From positions 1 through 64,000 of the IMG/VR virus record IMGVR_UViG_3300034418_007766: a stretch of 64,000 nucleotides of DNA. The stretch is one strand, 5' to 3'. Source of the DNA: a virus. The notes beneath the pieces are model-generated. The model was not told the origin of the DNA, made no database searches, and saw nothing but the letters and a program-made list of their open reading frames with translations. The position numbers and the translations under genes are program-made. Positions 56,701 through 64,000 of this stretch are shown here, one piece after another. Numbering within the stretch: position 1 is the first letter of the stretch; every line of letters begins with the position of its first letter.

Positions 56701-59700
56701 TTGGTAAACTGTTCCGCTACCTCCGGCGTTTGTTCCTGTTGCGGTAAATGCTAAACCAATCGTATTACTTGCTGCACCGACAGTAGTCCAATCAGATCCG
56801 TTAATACTACCAATAACATATCTTGTAGTAGCAAGAAGACTACCATCATTTGTTACGCTATTAAGTGTAATTTCGTCTGTGTCATTGAATGCATAATCAT
56901 ATCTTGTGGTTGCAGATACGTGTCTATTCACACTGATAATACTATTTGTTGCATTATCATCGTTAAAAATTACATTTGCATTTGCAATATTACCTGTTAC
57001 AGTATCATATTGACGTAAAATATCACCTCTTGCAATACCCGAACTATTACCAGTGATTTCAACTTCTTGATCAACATTAAATATTTTTACAGGCTGTGTT
57101 AAGTCTTGACCAATTGTAACTAATTTTGCAACTTCGTCTGGGTCGCTACCCTCAGCAACCATGCCGTAATTACCATAGCTGTTGTTACCTGTCAAACTAC
57201 GTATTTGAGAACCATTGCTTGATAAGTAACCAGTATGACAATAATATGTAAACACCGACACAAGTTCTGAAAGTGCGTTGTTACGTGCTATAACACCATA
57301 ACCTAAATCGTTAATTTGTGTATAGTCGTTTGCAAGCATGGATTTATTACCAGCACCTTGTAAAATAATTGGTATTGGGCCGCCGGCACTATCAGTTTCA
57401 TCGTCTAGTCCATTGCCGCCATTTGCTCCTGCATCAAGCACTAGTGTAGCTGTTGCCTTGCCTGCACCGTTATCGGGCACATAATCAACAATAGCATTAA
57501 CTTGATAGCGTCTACCAAATTCAAAGAAACTACACGGCACTGTTGGCTTTCTAAATCCAAGGATGCTTGTAGTAGGAGCTTCTACTTGAATTCTGAATGG
57601 ATCGCTGTTGCCGCCCTGTATAACAGTCATAGGAACATTATAGCAATAGCCATCTATAAACATGCCGCCTGCAAATATTTTTTGAGTAACACCGCTTTTT
57701 GCAAAGCTAGAGCAGGTTTGTGCGTAAGGAGATCGTGTAAAGATAGCACCTTCAGGGTCAAGCACCATCATAAAACCGCCTTGTCTTTGTGCTGTGACAT
57801 TTCTAATAATGGTGTTATCGCTACAAAGGAACATGTCCATTTGGTTATTATCTAATGGTGGATTATAACTTGCATCAAATGCATATGCAACAAAACTAAC
57901 AAGTGCGCTTGCGTTTGTATTTGCATTGGTTTCTGCTACTAAATTATTATTAGATACTCTGCCTGTGTCGCCGCCCGCACCGCCGTAAGCTGTTTGTGCC
58001 AACACACTGGTAATAATAGTAGCAATATTGTTGATTGCTGCTTCTGTTTCAGTCTCCTGTCCGGGAACAACATTTGCAGCATAGGCTTTTTGGTTTATAC
58101 CACTTTGTATTCTTCCGCCAGTTCTTAAATCAGATTCAATACCGTCAACAATATATCCAGTGTCTCTACGACATTTTGTTTCATTATAAACCAAAGCAGG
58201 ATATGCATCATTGATAAAACTAATGGTTCTATCAATAATAAATTGTCTGTTTAAACTAATCAAGTCAGCAGCTTCGCTAAACTTACCTGGATTTGTAGCA
58301 CCAAAGCTACTGATATCCATTTCGCTAGTAGGATCGGTTAGATAATGCCTACCAAAATAGCCATCGGTGTCGCCAGTTAAATCATTTACATATGCTTCAC
58401 CTGCTGTTGCAGTTGTGTTTCCGTCAATGGTAGCATCTCTATAGAAATATGTATTTGCTGCTGGTGACAAACTCATGCCTGCTGCTGGTCGAATAATTAC
58501 ACGTCTAAATTCATCACCTTTGATACTTACGTTAGGTGGTAATCTAATTGGAAGTTGTTCTTCGTATACTCCAGTTTCGATTCTAATACTAATTTGCTGT
58601 TTCTTAACAAACGCACCATATTCAATTTCTTCTTCGTCATCGAACTCAATAGGCAATAACAACTTTAATGAAATTGTGTCGTGTGTTGGAAAGCCATTTG
58701 CACTGTCGTCGATACCACGAGTATAATCTTCTATAAATCCTACTGCACCAGAACGTTTACCTCTAACAATTTTGCCAGGAAAAATATCTGTATTTGGTTC
58801 ATCTTCAGCTGGATCTCCTGCTTGTGTTAGGAATTTATTATTTCCGCTATACACATATAATTTGTAGTTGTTGCTTGCTTCAACAAATGCAGGGTCTGCT
58901 GTTGCAGTGTTAATTGTGTCTAAAACATCATCAAATCTAGCTGCTGCGGTTAGATACCAAACGTTTCCTGTAGCACTGCCACCTAGAGCTGTGTTTACTG
59001 CTGCAAGCATGGTTACTTTTGCAAATTGAAGTGCGCTGACAGTTTCTGTGTATTGTCCGCCGCCACCGGTATCAATTGCAATTTCGCCACTTGCGTTAGA
59101 GAAATATCTAAGTCCAGCGTAAACACTTAGGTAATTATGTTTGATACTACTAGTGCTTGCAAGAATATCAAGTCTGATACTTTGGTGTATCAGGGCTAAA
59201 TCTCGTCTACAAATAGATTCATCGTAAACAAAATTAGGAAATGTTGATTCTATATGAGCAACAGTTTGATCGATTACACTTTGTAAATTAGCAGTGAATG
59301 CGGCTGCTACTGTAGCAGCATCTGCGGTAGAAGCTGTATATCCAGTGTTTAAATAATTTGTTACATATCCTGGATTTGTTCCTGTGCCGTCTGTAAATTG
59401 TAGAGTCTGAACATAAGGTCCAACATCAGGCATTGCAGCTTCTTGTAGTCTTGCTGCTCTTGCACATGCTGCTGCAATAGTTCTATAGGCATATTTTTCA
59501 CTACGTCCTGCTCTACCAGGAGGTGTTTGTGATTGTGTATCATCGCCTGAAATGTTTACATATATGTTTTCGCTTAAACTATATTGTTGGGCATCAACAT
59601 AATATTTTGTTGCTGCTTGTAGATCGTCTTCTGAAGTTGGAGTTCCTGCACCTTGGAACGGCGAGGGATGATCGTGCAATGTAAGTGCACCAGTCATGGT

Positions 59701-60645
59701 ATCGCCTTCTCTACGGACTATACTTTTTCTTGGAAGTATTGCATTGCCTTTCCAAAATCCTGACAAAGCACCATCACTATCGTCCCAGTTTGCATCCTTG
59801 AATGTTTGCGAGCCTGTTCCGCCGGTAGCAATAATCTGGTTTGTGTTGTTTAATGCATCGTTAGCAGTTGGGTGAATAGTAACTTGATTAGAAGTAGATC
59901 TACGCAAATAATAAGTATCACCACTTGTAAGATTGGTTGCATCAGTTCCATCTGAATTATATAACCATGGACTACCTGTTACTGCTTCAGTCCATCCATG
60001 GGACACAATATTAGCTGCTCCATTAGTATAGCTTGCAATAGTTTTGGTATAATCTGCTGCATCAACTGGCTCATCTGCTACTGTAGGGCCAACTCCAAAA
60101 TGATTGCGTGGAACATATTTTCTGTCAGCCAACCCAACACTTGGAACAACATGATCAATGTCAACATCTGGATCATGCACGGTATTCCAGCTGTCAACAA
60201 GTTGCTGGCGAGTAGCATCTCCTAGTATTAGTGGGTGTGTAGTATCACTGTAAGCAATAGCTGCACCCATTTTCAATGGAGATGAAATAGTAGGACTATT
60301 GTCAGTTTCGATGTTTACGTTTATAACACGTAATTTGAGTTGATTGCCTTCAACAGTGAATGCAATTGTATTATCAGGATCATTAGGATCAGCATTGTTA
60401 GCATCAGAAACTAGGTCGTAAAAATCAATACCAGTTCCAGCTTGATTGACTAATAAAACTTTACCTTCGTTTCCAACTGTGCTATTTGGTGTATCGTTAA
60501 GTGTGGTGAAACTAATTTGTCCACCTAATCCAAAAACAGCATAGAGTTCATTAAAATTTTCGTTTACCTTTTTGAAGGATTCACGGATACTATCGCCTGT
60601 GCCGTCATTACCCTCTACACCAATATCTACTTCTTGTTTAGCCAT
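53722..60645 (-). CDS. Giant tail fibre / adhesin with C-terminal auto-processing-like domain (2307 aa)
   Basis: Begins with the shared module (GVEGNDGTGDSIRESFKKVNENFNELY). The central about 1500 residues are beta-rich, with a beta-helix-like section around ETGVYEEQLPIRLPPNVSIKGDEF near 700 and many NG/GT turns. Near 1800, GNLRMGNNQIIDLATPTSPSDAVTKDYVD is a typical fibre hinge. The C-terminal about 120 residues (ALYADLAENY, YEPGTVLVFGG, VVTTNPAHIMN, GRVPTKVLGRVEKGDLL) resemble the peptidase G2/intramolecular-chaperone type domain that trimerises fibres and may be cut off. Largest gene in the window. Confidence 0.8.
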   Translation of the reverse strand: MAKQEVDIGVEGNDGTGDSIRESFKKVNENFNELYAVFGLGGQISFTTLNDTPNSTVGNEGKVLLVNQAGTGIDFYDLVSDANNADPNDPDNTIAFTVEGNQLKLRVINVNIETDNSPTISSPLKMGAAIAYSDTTHPLILGDATRQQLVDSWNTVHDPDVDIDHVVPSVGLADRKYVPRNHFGVGPTVADEPVDAADYTKTIASYTNGAANIVSHGWTEAVTGSPWLYNSDGTDATNLTSGDTYYLRRSTSNQVTIHPTANDALNNTNQIIATGGTGSQTFKDANWDDSDGALSGFWKGNAILPRKSIVRREGDTMTGALTLHDHPSPFQGAGTPTSEDDLQAATKYYVDAQQYSLSENIYVNISGDDTQSQTPPGRAGRSEKYAYRTIAAACARAARLQEAAMPDVGPYVQTLQFTDGTGTNPGYVTNYLNTGYTASTADAATVAAAFTANLQSVIDQTVAHIESTFPNFVYDESICRRDLALIHQSIRLDILASTSSIKHNYLSVYAGLRYFSNASGEIAIDTGGGGQYTETVSALQFAKVTMLAAVNTALGGSATGNVWYLTAAARFDDVLDTINTATADPAFVEASNNYKLYVYSGNNKFLTQAGDPAEDEPNTDIFPGKIVRGKRSGAVGFIEDYTRGIDDSANGFPTHDTISLKLLLPIEFDDEEEIEYGAFVKKQQISIRIETGVYEEQLPIRLPPNVSIKGDEFRRVIIRPAAGMSLSPAANTYFYRDATIDGNTTATAGEAYVNDLTGDTDGYFGRHYLTDPTSEMDISSFGATNPGKFSEAADLISLNRQFIIDRTISFINDAYPALVYNETKCRRDTGYIVDGIESDLRTGGRIQSGINQKAYAANVVPGQETETEAAINNIATIITSVLAQTAYGGAGGDTGRVSNNNLVAETNANTNASALVSFVAYAFDASYNPPLDNNQMDMFLCSDNTIIRNVTAQRQGGFMMVLDPEGAIFTRSPYAQTCSSFAKSGVTQKIFAGGMFIDGYCYNVPMTVIQGGNSDPFRIQVEAPTTSILGFRKPTVPCSFFEFGRRYQVNAIVDYVPDNGAGKATATLVLDAGANGGNGLDDETDSAGGPIPIILQGAGNKSMLANDYTQINDLGYGVIARNNALSELVSVFTYYCHTGYLSSNGSQIRSLTGNNSYGNYGMVAEGSDPDEVAKLVTIGQDLTQPVKIFNVDQEVEITGNSSGIARGDILRQYDTVTGNIANANVIFNDDNATNSIISVNRHVSATTRYDYAFNDTDEITLNSVTNDGSLLATTRYVIGSINGSDWTTVGAASNTIGLAFTATGTNAGGSGTVYQSYGVPVSLVNRDFGGTKGAQRAFIYDATNYPLNASQLEIHHNDSETTFQPYEVINVSDTGREIPSDYVDGTIDDDIGSFPGLIGKKIWRLEFTSGTGGEVSTETTGLQFNVAHATNAVLTSQQNIILNGITSATLTRPSTALIFDEQETVTYRTLAFENTLTAGVPAIGAQTRVTIDDNFDYIDLVVSNDFAGQSPATYSLTGGTTLGDTQGDQHIAVSTILSAADQNRINLGDDATADMIFAWQGKVHVITGYQVVTDSGTGTDFGIISFSDKYNISDTYVGSGLAARASNAAGNNITLQVGLQEAESGSVTVNISTCRATSHDFLDIGTGGYNTSNYPDRIFGGPKIAAVTDEESLDSEGFASKAQVQERNRGRVFFASTDQDGFFRVGRFFTVDQGTGRITFNAALVLTNIDGIGFKRGVRVNEFSADDTFTNATADAVPVETAVEGYIDRRLGMDRNGTALAGAELIPQTTGGFLPLSGILPLAGNLRMGNNQIIDLATPTSPSDAVTKDYVDTGLANQDELSELEDTTISSPAAGEFLIYKDATDGWINTGFDTNVANSDFSMTFDATSGLMEGQINAGAIENADVSNTAGIAQSKLSLQAATTFDEDDGSTGWGNGTFVQSTLGMSIYSDENFEVELDSATLTGRVRIKALGISNDELAGSITNAKLSNSSISVGDGTANVDVPLGNAVRIQGTANEVSITTTEPSTGNVTFVIGLPSKISANVDGDIYNGTDVILDVSTGELTGNADSADTIKTISNSANSTQYLTFVADNNASATAETLRTDTGITYNPNTNLLTVGGAISGGGTITAGSASTITAPGGFRGPGNGSGADNGQTIGTSGDIFNTVYATTFAGVATKALYADLAENYKGDTDYEPGTVLVFGGDEEVTTTNTKGDRRVAGVVTTNPAHIMNSELKGEHVVGVALQGRVPTKVLGRVEKGDLLVTAAKAGYAIVDNNPKMGTVIGKALQSKQDDGYGTIEVVVGRV

Positions 60646-60656
60646 TTTTTATTCCT

Positions 60657-61022
60657 TTACCATTGTGGTATATCTAATCTATCCATATCAAAATTTACAC
60701 TCACTCCACAACCACACGAACTTTGTGCATTTGGATTGCGTATTTCAAAGTTTGCTCCAACCAAACTTCTAACATAATCTACTTCGGTCCCAATTAAGAA
60801 CATCAAACTATGTGAACCTACTACAAAAGCACTGCCGTTGGCTGTTTTTACTACTTCATCACCTTCTTCTAAATCTACTGGGCTTGCAATAGTGCCCCAA
60901 TCATACTCAAAACCTGCACAACCACCGCCTTTGATGTTAAGAGTAATGCCGTAGCAATTGTTCTCCTTGCTCAAAAGGTCTATCTGTTTCTCTGCTGCTG
61001 GTGTTAAAGTTAGTATGCTCAT
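60657..61022 (-). CDS. iscA: A-type Fe-S cluster carrier (IscA/ErpA-like)
   Basis: The three conserved cysteines are present: GGGCAGFEY (C35) and SSCGCGVS (C102, C104). Length 121 is a little above IscA/ErpA (about 107-115). A-type proteins carry Fe-S clusters to target enzymes. A phage copy beside fibre genes has been seen in cyanophages (recollection); here it may serve the phage ferredoxin and radical SAM enzymes, or be a virion component (inference). Late promoter upstream. Confidence 0.88.
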   Translation of the reverse strand: MSILTLTPAAEKQIDLLSKENNCYGITLNIKGGGCAGFEYDWGTIASPVDLEEGDEVVKTANGSAFVVGSHSLMFLIGTEVDYVRSLVGANFEIRNPNAQSSCGCGVSVNFDMDRLDIPQW

Positions 61023-61037
61023 AGTGATCCTTTCTAA

Positions 61038-61045
61038 TATTTATG
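61038..61045 (-). promoter_or_regulatory. T4-type late promoter (CATAAATA)
   Basis: CATAAATA on the minus strand, 16 nt upstream of ATG 61022; it overlaps the possible start of the divergent zinc-ribbon gene. Confidence 0.55.
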
Positions 61046-61366
61046 GCTAGTTTTTATAATCTTAATGTAAATATAGTTATGTATATAAAAGAATATTTGA
61101 TAGATACTTGGCATATGCGCCGTAGTAAACTTGGTAATCAACATACCTATAATCGCAAAAAAACAATGGTAGTTTTACGTTGTGATTCATGTGATAAGGA
61201 ATTTTCACGTGAAAGAGGTAGTATGGACCCAAAACGTTTGAGTAATAACTATTTTCACGTTTGTGAAAACTGTGATGCAAAACGATTTGCACAACAAAAG
61301 GGAGTAGATAAACGTATGGTTTGGCAACTAAAAGCCAGCAGTGATTTACCCATTAACAAATTTTAG
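61043..61366 (+). CDS. Zinc-ribbon protein (107 or 94 aa)
   Basis: CDSCDKEF (C47, C50) and CENCDAKRF (C74, C77) form a two-knuckle zinc site; the middle RERGSMDPKRLSNNYFH is notable. I recall conserved proteins of this type in marine T4-like phages. Start uncertain: ATG 61043 or ATG 61082 (MYIKEYL), neither with a strong ribosome-binding site. Convergent with the sulfotransferase-like gene (21-nt overlap at the ends). Confidence 0.65.
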   Translation: MASFYNLNVNIVMYIKEYLIDTWHMRRSKLGNQHTYNRKKTMVVLRCDSCDKEFSRERGSMDPKRLSNNYFHVCENCDAKRFAQQKGVDKRMVWQLKASSDLPINKF

Positions 61367-61906
61367 CGTTCGGAAAAAATCAAAATCAAGTTGATATAAC
61401 TCGGTTAGATGAGCCATAACTTTGTATTTGTCTTTTTCAATAAAATCAAGTATCATTTTTTTGTATTTTTTCCTAAATGGTTCTTGATGAGTTTGCAAAA
61501 TTCTATCAAAGCAGTTATAATCTTGATTGATTTCTTCTAACACATTTTTGTGATACCAATATGGTTTGATATTCAACCCATGGTAATTGTAAAATGATGA
61601 TTGTAATGAAGTATGAAAGTCCCAAGGTTGCGGTTTATTTGTTAACCATTTTTGTAAATTTAATTTAATACCTTTATCACTCATAGGCTTCCATGGCGGA
61701 CCTTCAGGATAAGCAAAATATTCAACTGTGCCGCTAATCCATCTGTTCACAGGATCTCTAAATATAACAATTGCGTCTGTATTCTGAGGTAGTCCTATTT
61801 TATCGTTAAGCACAAACTGTTTGTTTAGTCCAAGCATTATGCTTTCGCTGCAATTTTTTGCAATAGTCAAAAAGGCTAGATTTCTAGCCTCATTATAAAA
61901 AATCAT
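61346..61906 (-). CDS. Sulfotransferase-like protein 1 (186 aa)
   Basis: N-terminal LAFLTIAKNCSES (about 10-22) fits the 5'-phosphosulfate loop; VIFRDPVNRWISG (about 47-59) fits the 3'-phosphate motif with R-x-P-x-x-R. Shorter than cellular sulfotransferases (about 250-300). May transfer sulfate from PAPS to a sugar or lipid. One of three such genes in this region. Confidence 0.65.
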   Translation of the reverse strand: MIFYNEARNLAFLTIAKNCSESIMLGLNKQFVLNDKIGLPQNTDAIVIFRDPVNRWISGTVEYFAYPEGPPWKPMSDKGIKLNLQKWLTNKPQPWDFHTSLQSSFYNYHGLNIKPYWYHKNVLEEINQDYNCFDRILQTHQEPFRKKYKKMILDFIEKDKYKVMAHLTELYQLDFDFFRTLKFVNG

Positions 61907-62064
61907 TCAGCTTTCCAAATTGTCCATGCGCCATAAGCAATAGCTGCATATGCAGCAAGTTTTGCAAACGGGCCAGCAATCAAAACAACTAGTCCAACTG
62001 CTATCAATGCTGCTCCATCCCAGGATGTGCGTTCATCTAGTCTTTTTGTGATCCATTTTTTCAT
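61903..62064 (-). CDS. Small membrane protein (53 aa)
   Basis: A charged N-terminus (MKKWITKRLDERTSWDG) and a hydrophobic region (about 18-48, AALIAVGLVVLIAGPFAKLAA...AIAYGAW). ATGA overlaps on both sides. Holin-like in size, but no lysis context; similar proteins occur next to fibre genes in marine phages (recollection). Confidence 0.65.
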   Translation of the reverse strand: MKKWITKRLDERTSWDGAALIAVGLVVLIAGPFAKLAAYAAIAYGAWTIWKAE

Positions 62065-62303
62065 GATAGTTTCCTTACCTTCTTCTCAAGCATTTCAATA
62101 CGCAGATCTTGAGCACGTAATTTTTCTTCTAATCCTTGCACGTAGGCTCTAGTAGGAACTTCACGTTCCATTCCATCCTCTCCCAACATGCTGTAATGAT
62201 CAGATCCTTGTCCTCTCAGACCTCCTAAAACTCTGTTAGGGTTTTTATCTTTTATAACACCTTGTGGTGTTTTAGATCCATACATTTTTTCCAAGTAGTT
62301 CAT
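62061..62303 (-). CDS. Small structural-looking protein (80 aa), C-terminal coiled coil
   Basis: Gly-rich N-terminal half (NRVLGGLRGQGSDHYSMLGE) and a C-terminal coiled coil (VQGLEEKLRAQDLRIEMLEKK). Probably virion-associated. 4-nt overlaps at each end. Confidence 0.6.
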   Translation of the reverse strand: MNYLEKMYGSKTPQGVIKDKNPNRVLGGLRGQGSDHYSMLGEDGMEREVPTRAYVQGLEEKLRAQDLRIEMLEKKVRKLS

Positions 62304-62974
62304 AAGGTATTTACCTCCCTTTCCACCTTGACATATGAAATAATATCATCAATAGCAGAAATTACTTCAGGCGTAATTTCTGATTTTATGTCGTCTTGTG
62401 TAATATCATTATTTTTATTTAAATTAAATAGTTCTAAACTTTCATCAACTGTTTTAATTGCCTTTACATGCTGTTGTTGATTTTCTATATCTACTATATA
62501 ACATTTGGCTCTTAAACTAAGAGGAATGATATAGTTGTAGGTAAAATATGGACTAAAAACACAGTGTGATTTCCACTGTGAATCACTATAGCCTGTTCTG
62601 TTTTGGGCATACATCATAGAAACATCAAAATTAAATGTTTGAACGTATTTGTTACGAAAATGCCATGTCCATGCTTTAACATAATTTACATGTTCTAACA
62701 CGCTGACCGATTTAGGATAATCAAAACCTCCTGGTAATTTTCCAGCCTTCATCCATCTATATCCACTGATATACCAATCATATGGATTTCTACTTAATAG
62801 TATGCATTTATCAAAGCGAGATATGCGATCATTGATAAATTTCAAATCCTCTCTGCCATACAATCCCAGAGCACCGTTAGTTCCTTTACGATAGCTGTGT
62901 TCTAAACTTGTGCTTGCTGTTTTACAAGGTGCACAAATTATCACTTTATTATCTGAATTATATATCCATAACAT
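62300..62974 (-). CDS. Sulfotransferase-like protein 2 (224 aa)
   Basis: VIICAPCKTASTSLEHSY (about 11-28) matches the PAPS 5'-phosphosulfate loop (PKTG[ST]T[ST]-like), and ILLSRNPYDWYISGYRW (about 58-74) the 3'-phosphate motif. Overlaps the following sulfotransferase-like gene by 17 nt. Confidence 0.7.
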   Translation of the reverse strand: MLWIYNSDNKVIICAPCKTASTSLEHSYRKGTNGALGLYGREDLKFINDRISRFDKCILLSRNPYDWYISGYRWMKAGKLPGGFDYPKSVSVLEHVNYVKAWTWHFRNKYVQTFNFDVSMMYAQNRTGYSDSQWKSHCVFSPYFTYNYIIPLSLRAKCYIVDIENQQQHVKAIKTVDESLELFNLNKNNDITQDDIKSEITPEVISAIDDIISYVKVEREVNTL

Positions 62975-63554
62975 AATGAAACCTTTTACAATAATCAGCA
63001 GATATTTTATATAATAAATCTTTTGATAGAGTATTTAAACGAGGATATGGTATCCGAGAACTAGTTTTGTTTAATAATGGAATGTTGTATATATCAAAAG
63101 TTTTAAAAAATTCATCAATATTTTCTAACTTTATAGGTATAGCATTTTCGTCACAATATTGATCTGGCATAACACTGCAATGATCGCTCCAGAAACCATC
63201 AAATGCTTGATAATTTTGTGTTCTTTCTAAATATACATCATGTAGATGCTTTTCAAAATTAGTATGATACTTAAAATGTTTTGGATTCTTTTGTAGACTT
63301 TGTAAGAACCTAAATCCACTTACAAGCCATTTTACAGGATGTCTTACAATTACATAATGCGTATAATCGTTTAGATTTCTATTTGTAAGTTCACATACTT
63401 TTAGAGTTTTTTCTAATGCTGATAAAGGTATCTCATCAAATTTTGGGTTTGCGTAAATATCTATCCAGTCTTTTGGTAAAGCTGTTGCAAAAGTTTCAGT
63501 GCCACATTTCATTGGCACTGATATGATTATACCTTTTTCGTCATTTACAAACAT
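62958..63554 (-). CDS. Sulfotransferase-like protein 3 (198 aa)
   Basis: IIISVPMKCGTETFATAL (about 9-26) and YVIVRHPVKWLVSGFRF (about 67-83) are the two PAPS-binding motifs. Paralogue of the gene at 62300-62974. Its ATG overlaps the UvsE stop. Confidence 0.7.
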   Translation of the reverse strand: MFVNDEKGIIISVPMKCGTETFATALPKDWIDIYANPKFDEIPLSALEKTLKVCELTNRNLNDYTHYVIVRHPVKWLVSGFRFLQSLQKNPKHFKYHTNFEKHLHDVYLERTQNYQAFDGFWSDHCSVMPDQYCDENAIPIKLENIDEFFKTFDIYNIPLLNKTSSRIPYPRLNTLSKDLLYKISADYCKRFHYVMDI

Positions 63555-64000
63555 TATGCTGCGTTAGGTATACCTATAAACGGATCTTTACTTATGTAAT
63601 ACCTTTGTAATAATTGATCACTTGCCAAGTTCTTCATCTTAGCTTCTACCATGATGTCAGCCCATTCCCAATGGGACAATGCCCAGTCGTTACACGCATC
63701 ATTCCAGCAGTAGTCTGAATGTGCTCTAAGTTTTTGTTTTTTGTAGCCTGCTTCTAAAAGTCTTTCCATATCTGGTCTAACATTTGATCTATGTCCTTCG
63801 AGATACTCCGGACGGCAAAGGCTGTAATGCATAGCAGGACGAACACCACGCCAGCTATCAATAATACGCTTGATCCTATCGTCATTTGCTTCTATATACT
63901 CTCCTGTGTTTACCCAGTGATGGTGTATGTCTAATACCAATGCACAATGATCTGCTAGTTCTAGGCTTGCTTCGAGACCCCACTTGTTTTCGTCATTTTC
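63554..64000 (-). CDS. uvsE: UV damage endonuclease UvsE (5' end outside window)
   Basis: The visible 148 residues contain ENDENKWGL, LVLDIHHHWVNTG and RPAMHYSLCRPE, matching UvsE/UVDE, which nicks DNA 5' to UV lesions using a TIM-barrel with metal-binding His/Glu residues. The N-terminal half lies beyond the right edge. Useful in sunlit water and, by inference, a sign of a surface-ocean phage. Confidence 0.88.
   Translation of the reverse strand, partial: ENDENKWGLEASLELADHCALVLDIHHHWVNTGEYIEANDDRIKRIIDSWRGVRPAMHYSLCRPEYLEGHRSNVRPDMERLLEAGYKKQKLRAHSDYCWNDACNDWALSHWEWADIMVEAKMKNLASDQLLQRYYISKDPFIGIPNAA

Noticed and set aside
62308-62314. Late-promoter-like GTAAATA before the 80-aa gene
   Set aside because: Only about 5 nt from the ATG and within the previous gene; probably chance in AT-rich DNA.
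1-64000. tRNA genes, CRISPR arrays, insertion sequences, integrase or attachment sites
   Set aside because: None seen by eye on either strand; no cloverleaf with a CCA-type end, no regularly spaced repeats and no transposase motif. A tRNAscan run would be decisive for tRNAs.

Overview
The window is the genome interior of a T4-like tailed phage (myovirus), most probably marine. Direct evidence is a family B DNA polymerase (gp43 type), sliding clamp (gp45), clamp-loader ATPase (gp44), a T4-style late-promoter motif (ATAAATA) in front of virion, lysis and chaperone genes, a GroES-like co-chaperonin, PhoH, ThyX, MazG-like pyrophosphohydrolases and a large tail-fibre locus. The DNA looks AT-rich and genes are packed end to end, very often with ATGA, TAATG or 8-50 nt overlaps. 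Almost everything is on the minus strand; only phoH and one zinc-ribbon gene are convincingly on the plus strand. No tRNA, transposon, integrase, CRISPR array or photosynthesis gene was seen. A 7Fe ferredoxin, an IscA-type protein, a Bax-inhibitor/YccA-like protein and YdcH-like and DUF6356-like small proteins suggest a proteobacterial (perhaps SAR11-like alphaproteobacterial) host rather than a cyanobacterium; this is inference.

Layout. 1-12.6 kb: a modification and sugar region with QueE (cut by the left edge), FolE, a QueD-like protein and a DpdA-like tRNA-guanine-transglycosylase homologue. These are most of the parts for 7-deazaguanine DNA modification. Interleaved are an arginine:glycine-type amidinotransferase, a PLP enzyme, a 2OG-Fe(II) oxygenase, a twitch-type radical SAM enzyme, a GalE-like epimerase and a glycosyltransferase; then the sliding clamp. 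12.6-19.5 kb: UDP-glucose-dehydrogenase-like, phosphomannomutase-like and cytidylyltransferase genes, DNA polymerase, a glycosyltransferase-like gene, a second oxygenase and a DsbA-like DNA-binding protein. 19.5-26.1 kb: lysine-rich, probably virion-associated proteins, including a likely -1 frameshift pair, a HIGH-type nucleotidyltransferase/ParB mosaic and a KxDG ligase-like protein. 26.1-30.4 kb: ClpA-like unfoldase, peptide deformylase and DnaJ. 30.4-34.6 kb: lysis cassette (holin-like proteins, NlpC/CHAP-like lipoprotein, overlapping spanins, GH19 endolysin) and two conserved phage proteins. 34.6-46.8 kb: phoH, thyX, ferredoxin, clamp loader with a duplicated 5' end, MazG, exonuclease, SWIM protein, Bax-inhibitor-like protein, GroES, B12-radical SAM enzyme and a Pol III alpha fragment. 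46.8-60.7 kb: tail-fibre/adhesin genes, four sharing a short N-terminal module. 60.7-64 kb: IscA-like protein, three small sulfotransferase-like genes, small membrane and coiled-coil proteins and UvsE (cut by the right edge).

Two transcription signals recur. Sigma70-like boxes (TTGAC[AT], exactly 17 bp, TATAAT-like) precede or lie inside early/metabolic genes, and ATAAATA boxes precede late genes. A working picture: early promoters drive replication, nucleotide and base-modification functions, phage ferredoxin and the IscA-type carrier may support the three radical SAM enzymes, and the DnaJ/ClpA/Def/GroES set may remodel proteostasis during virion production.
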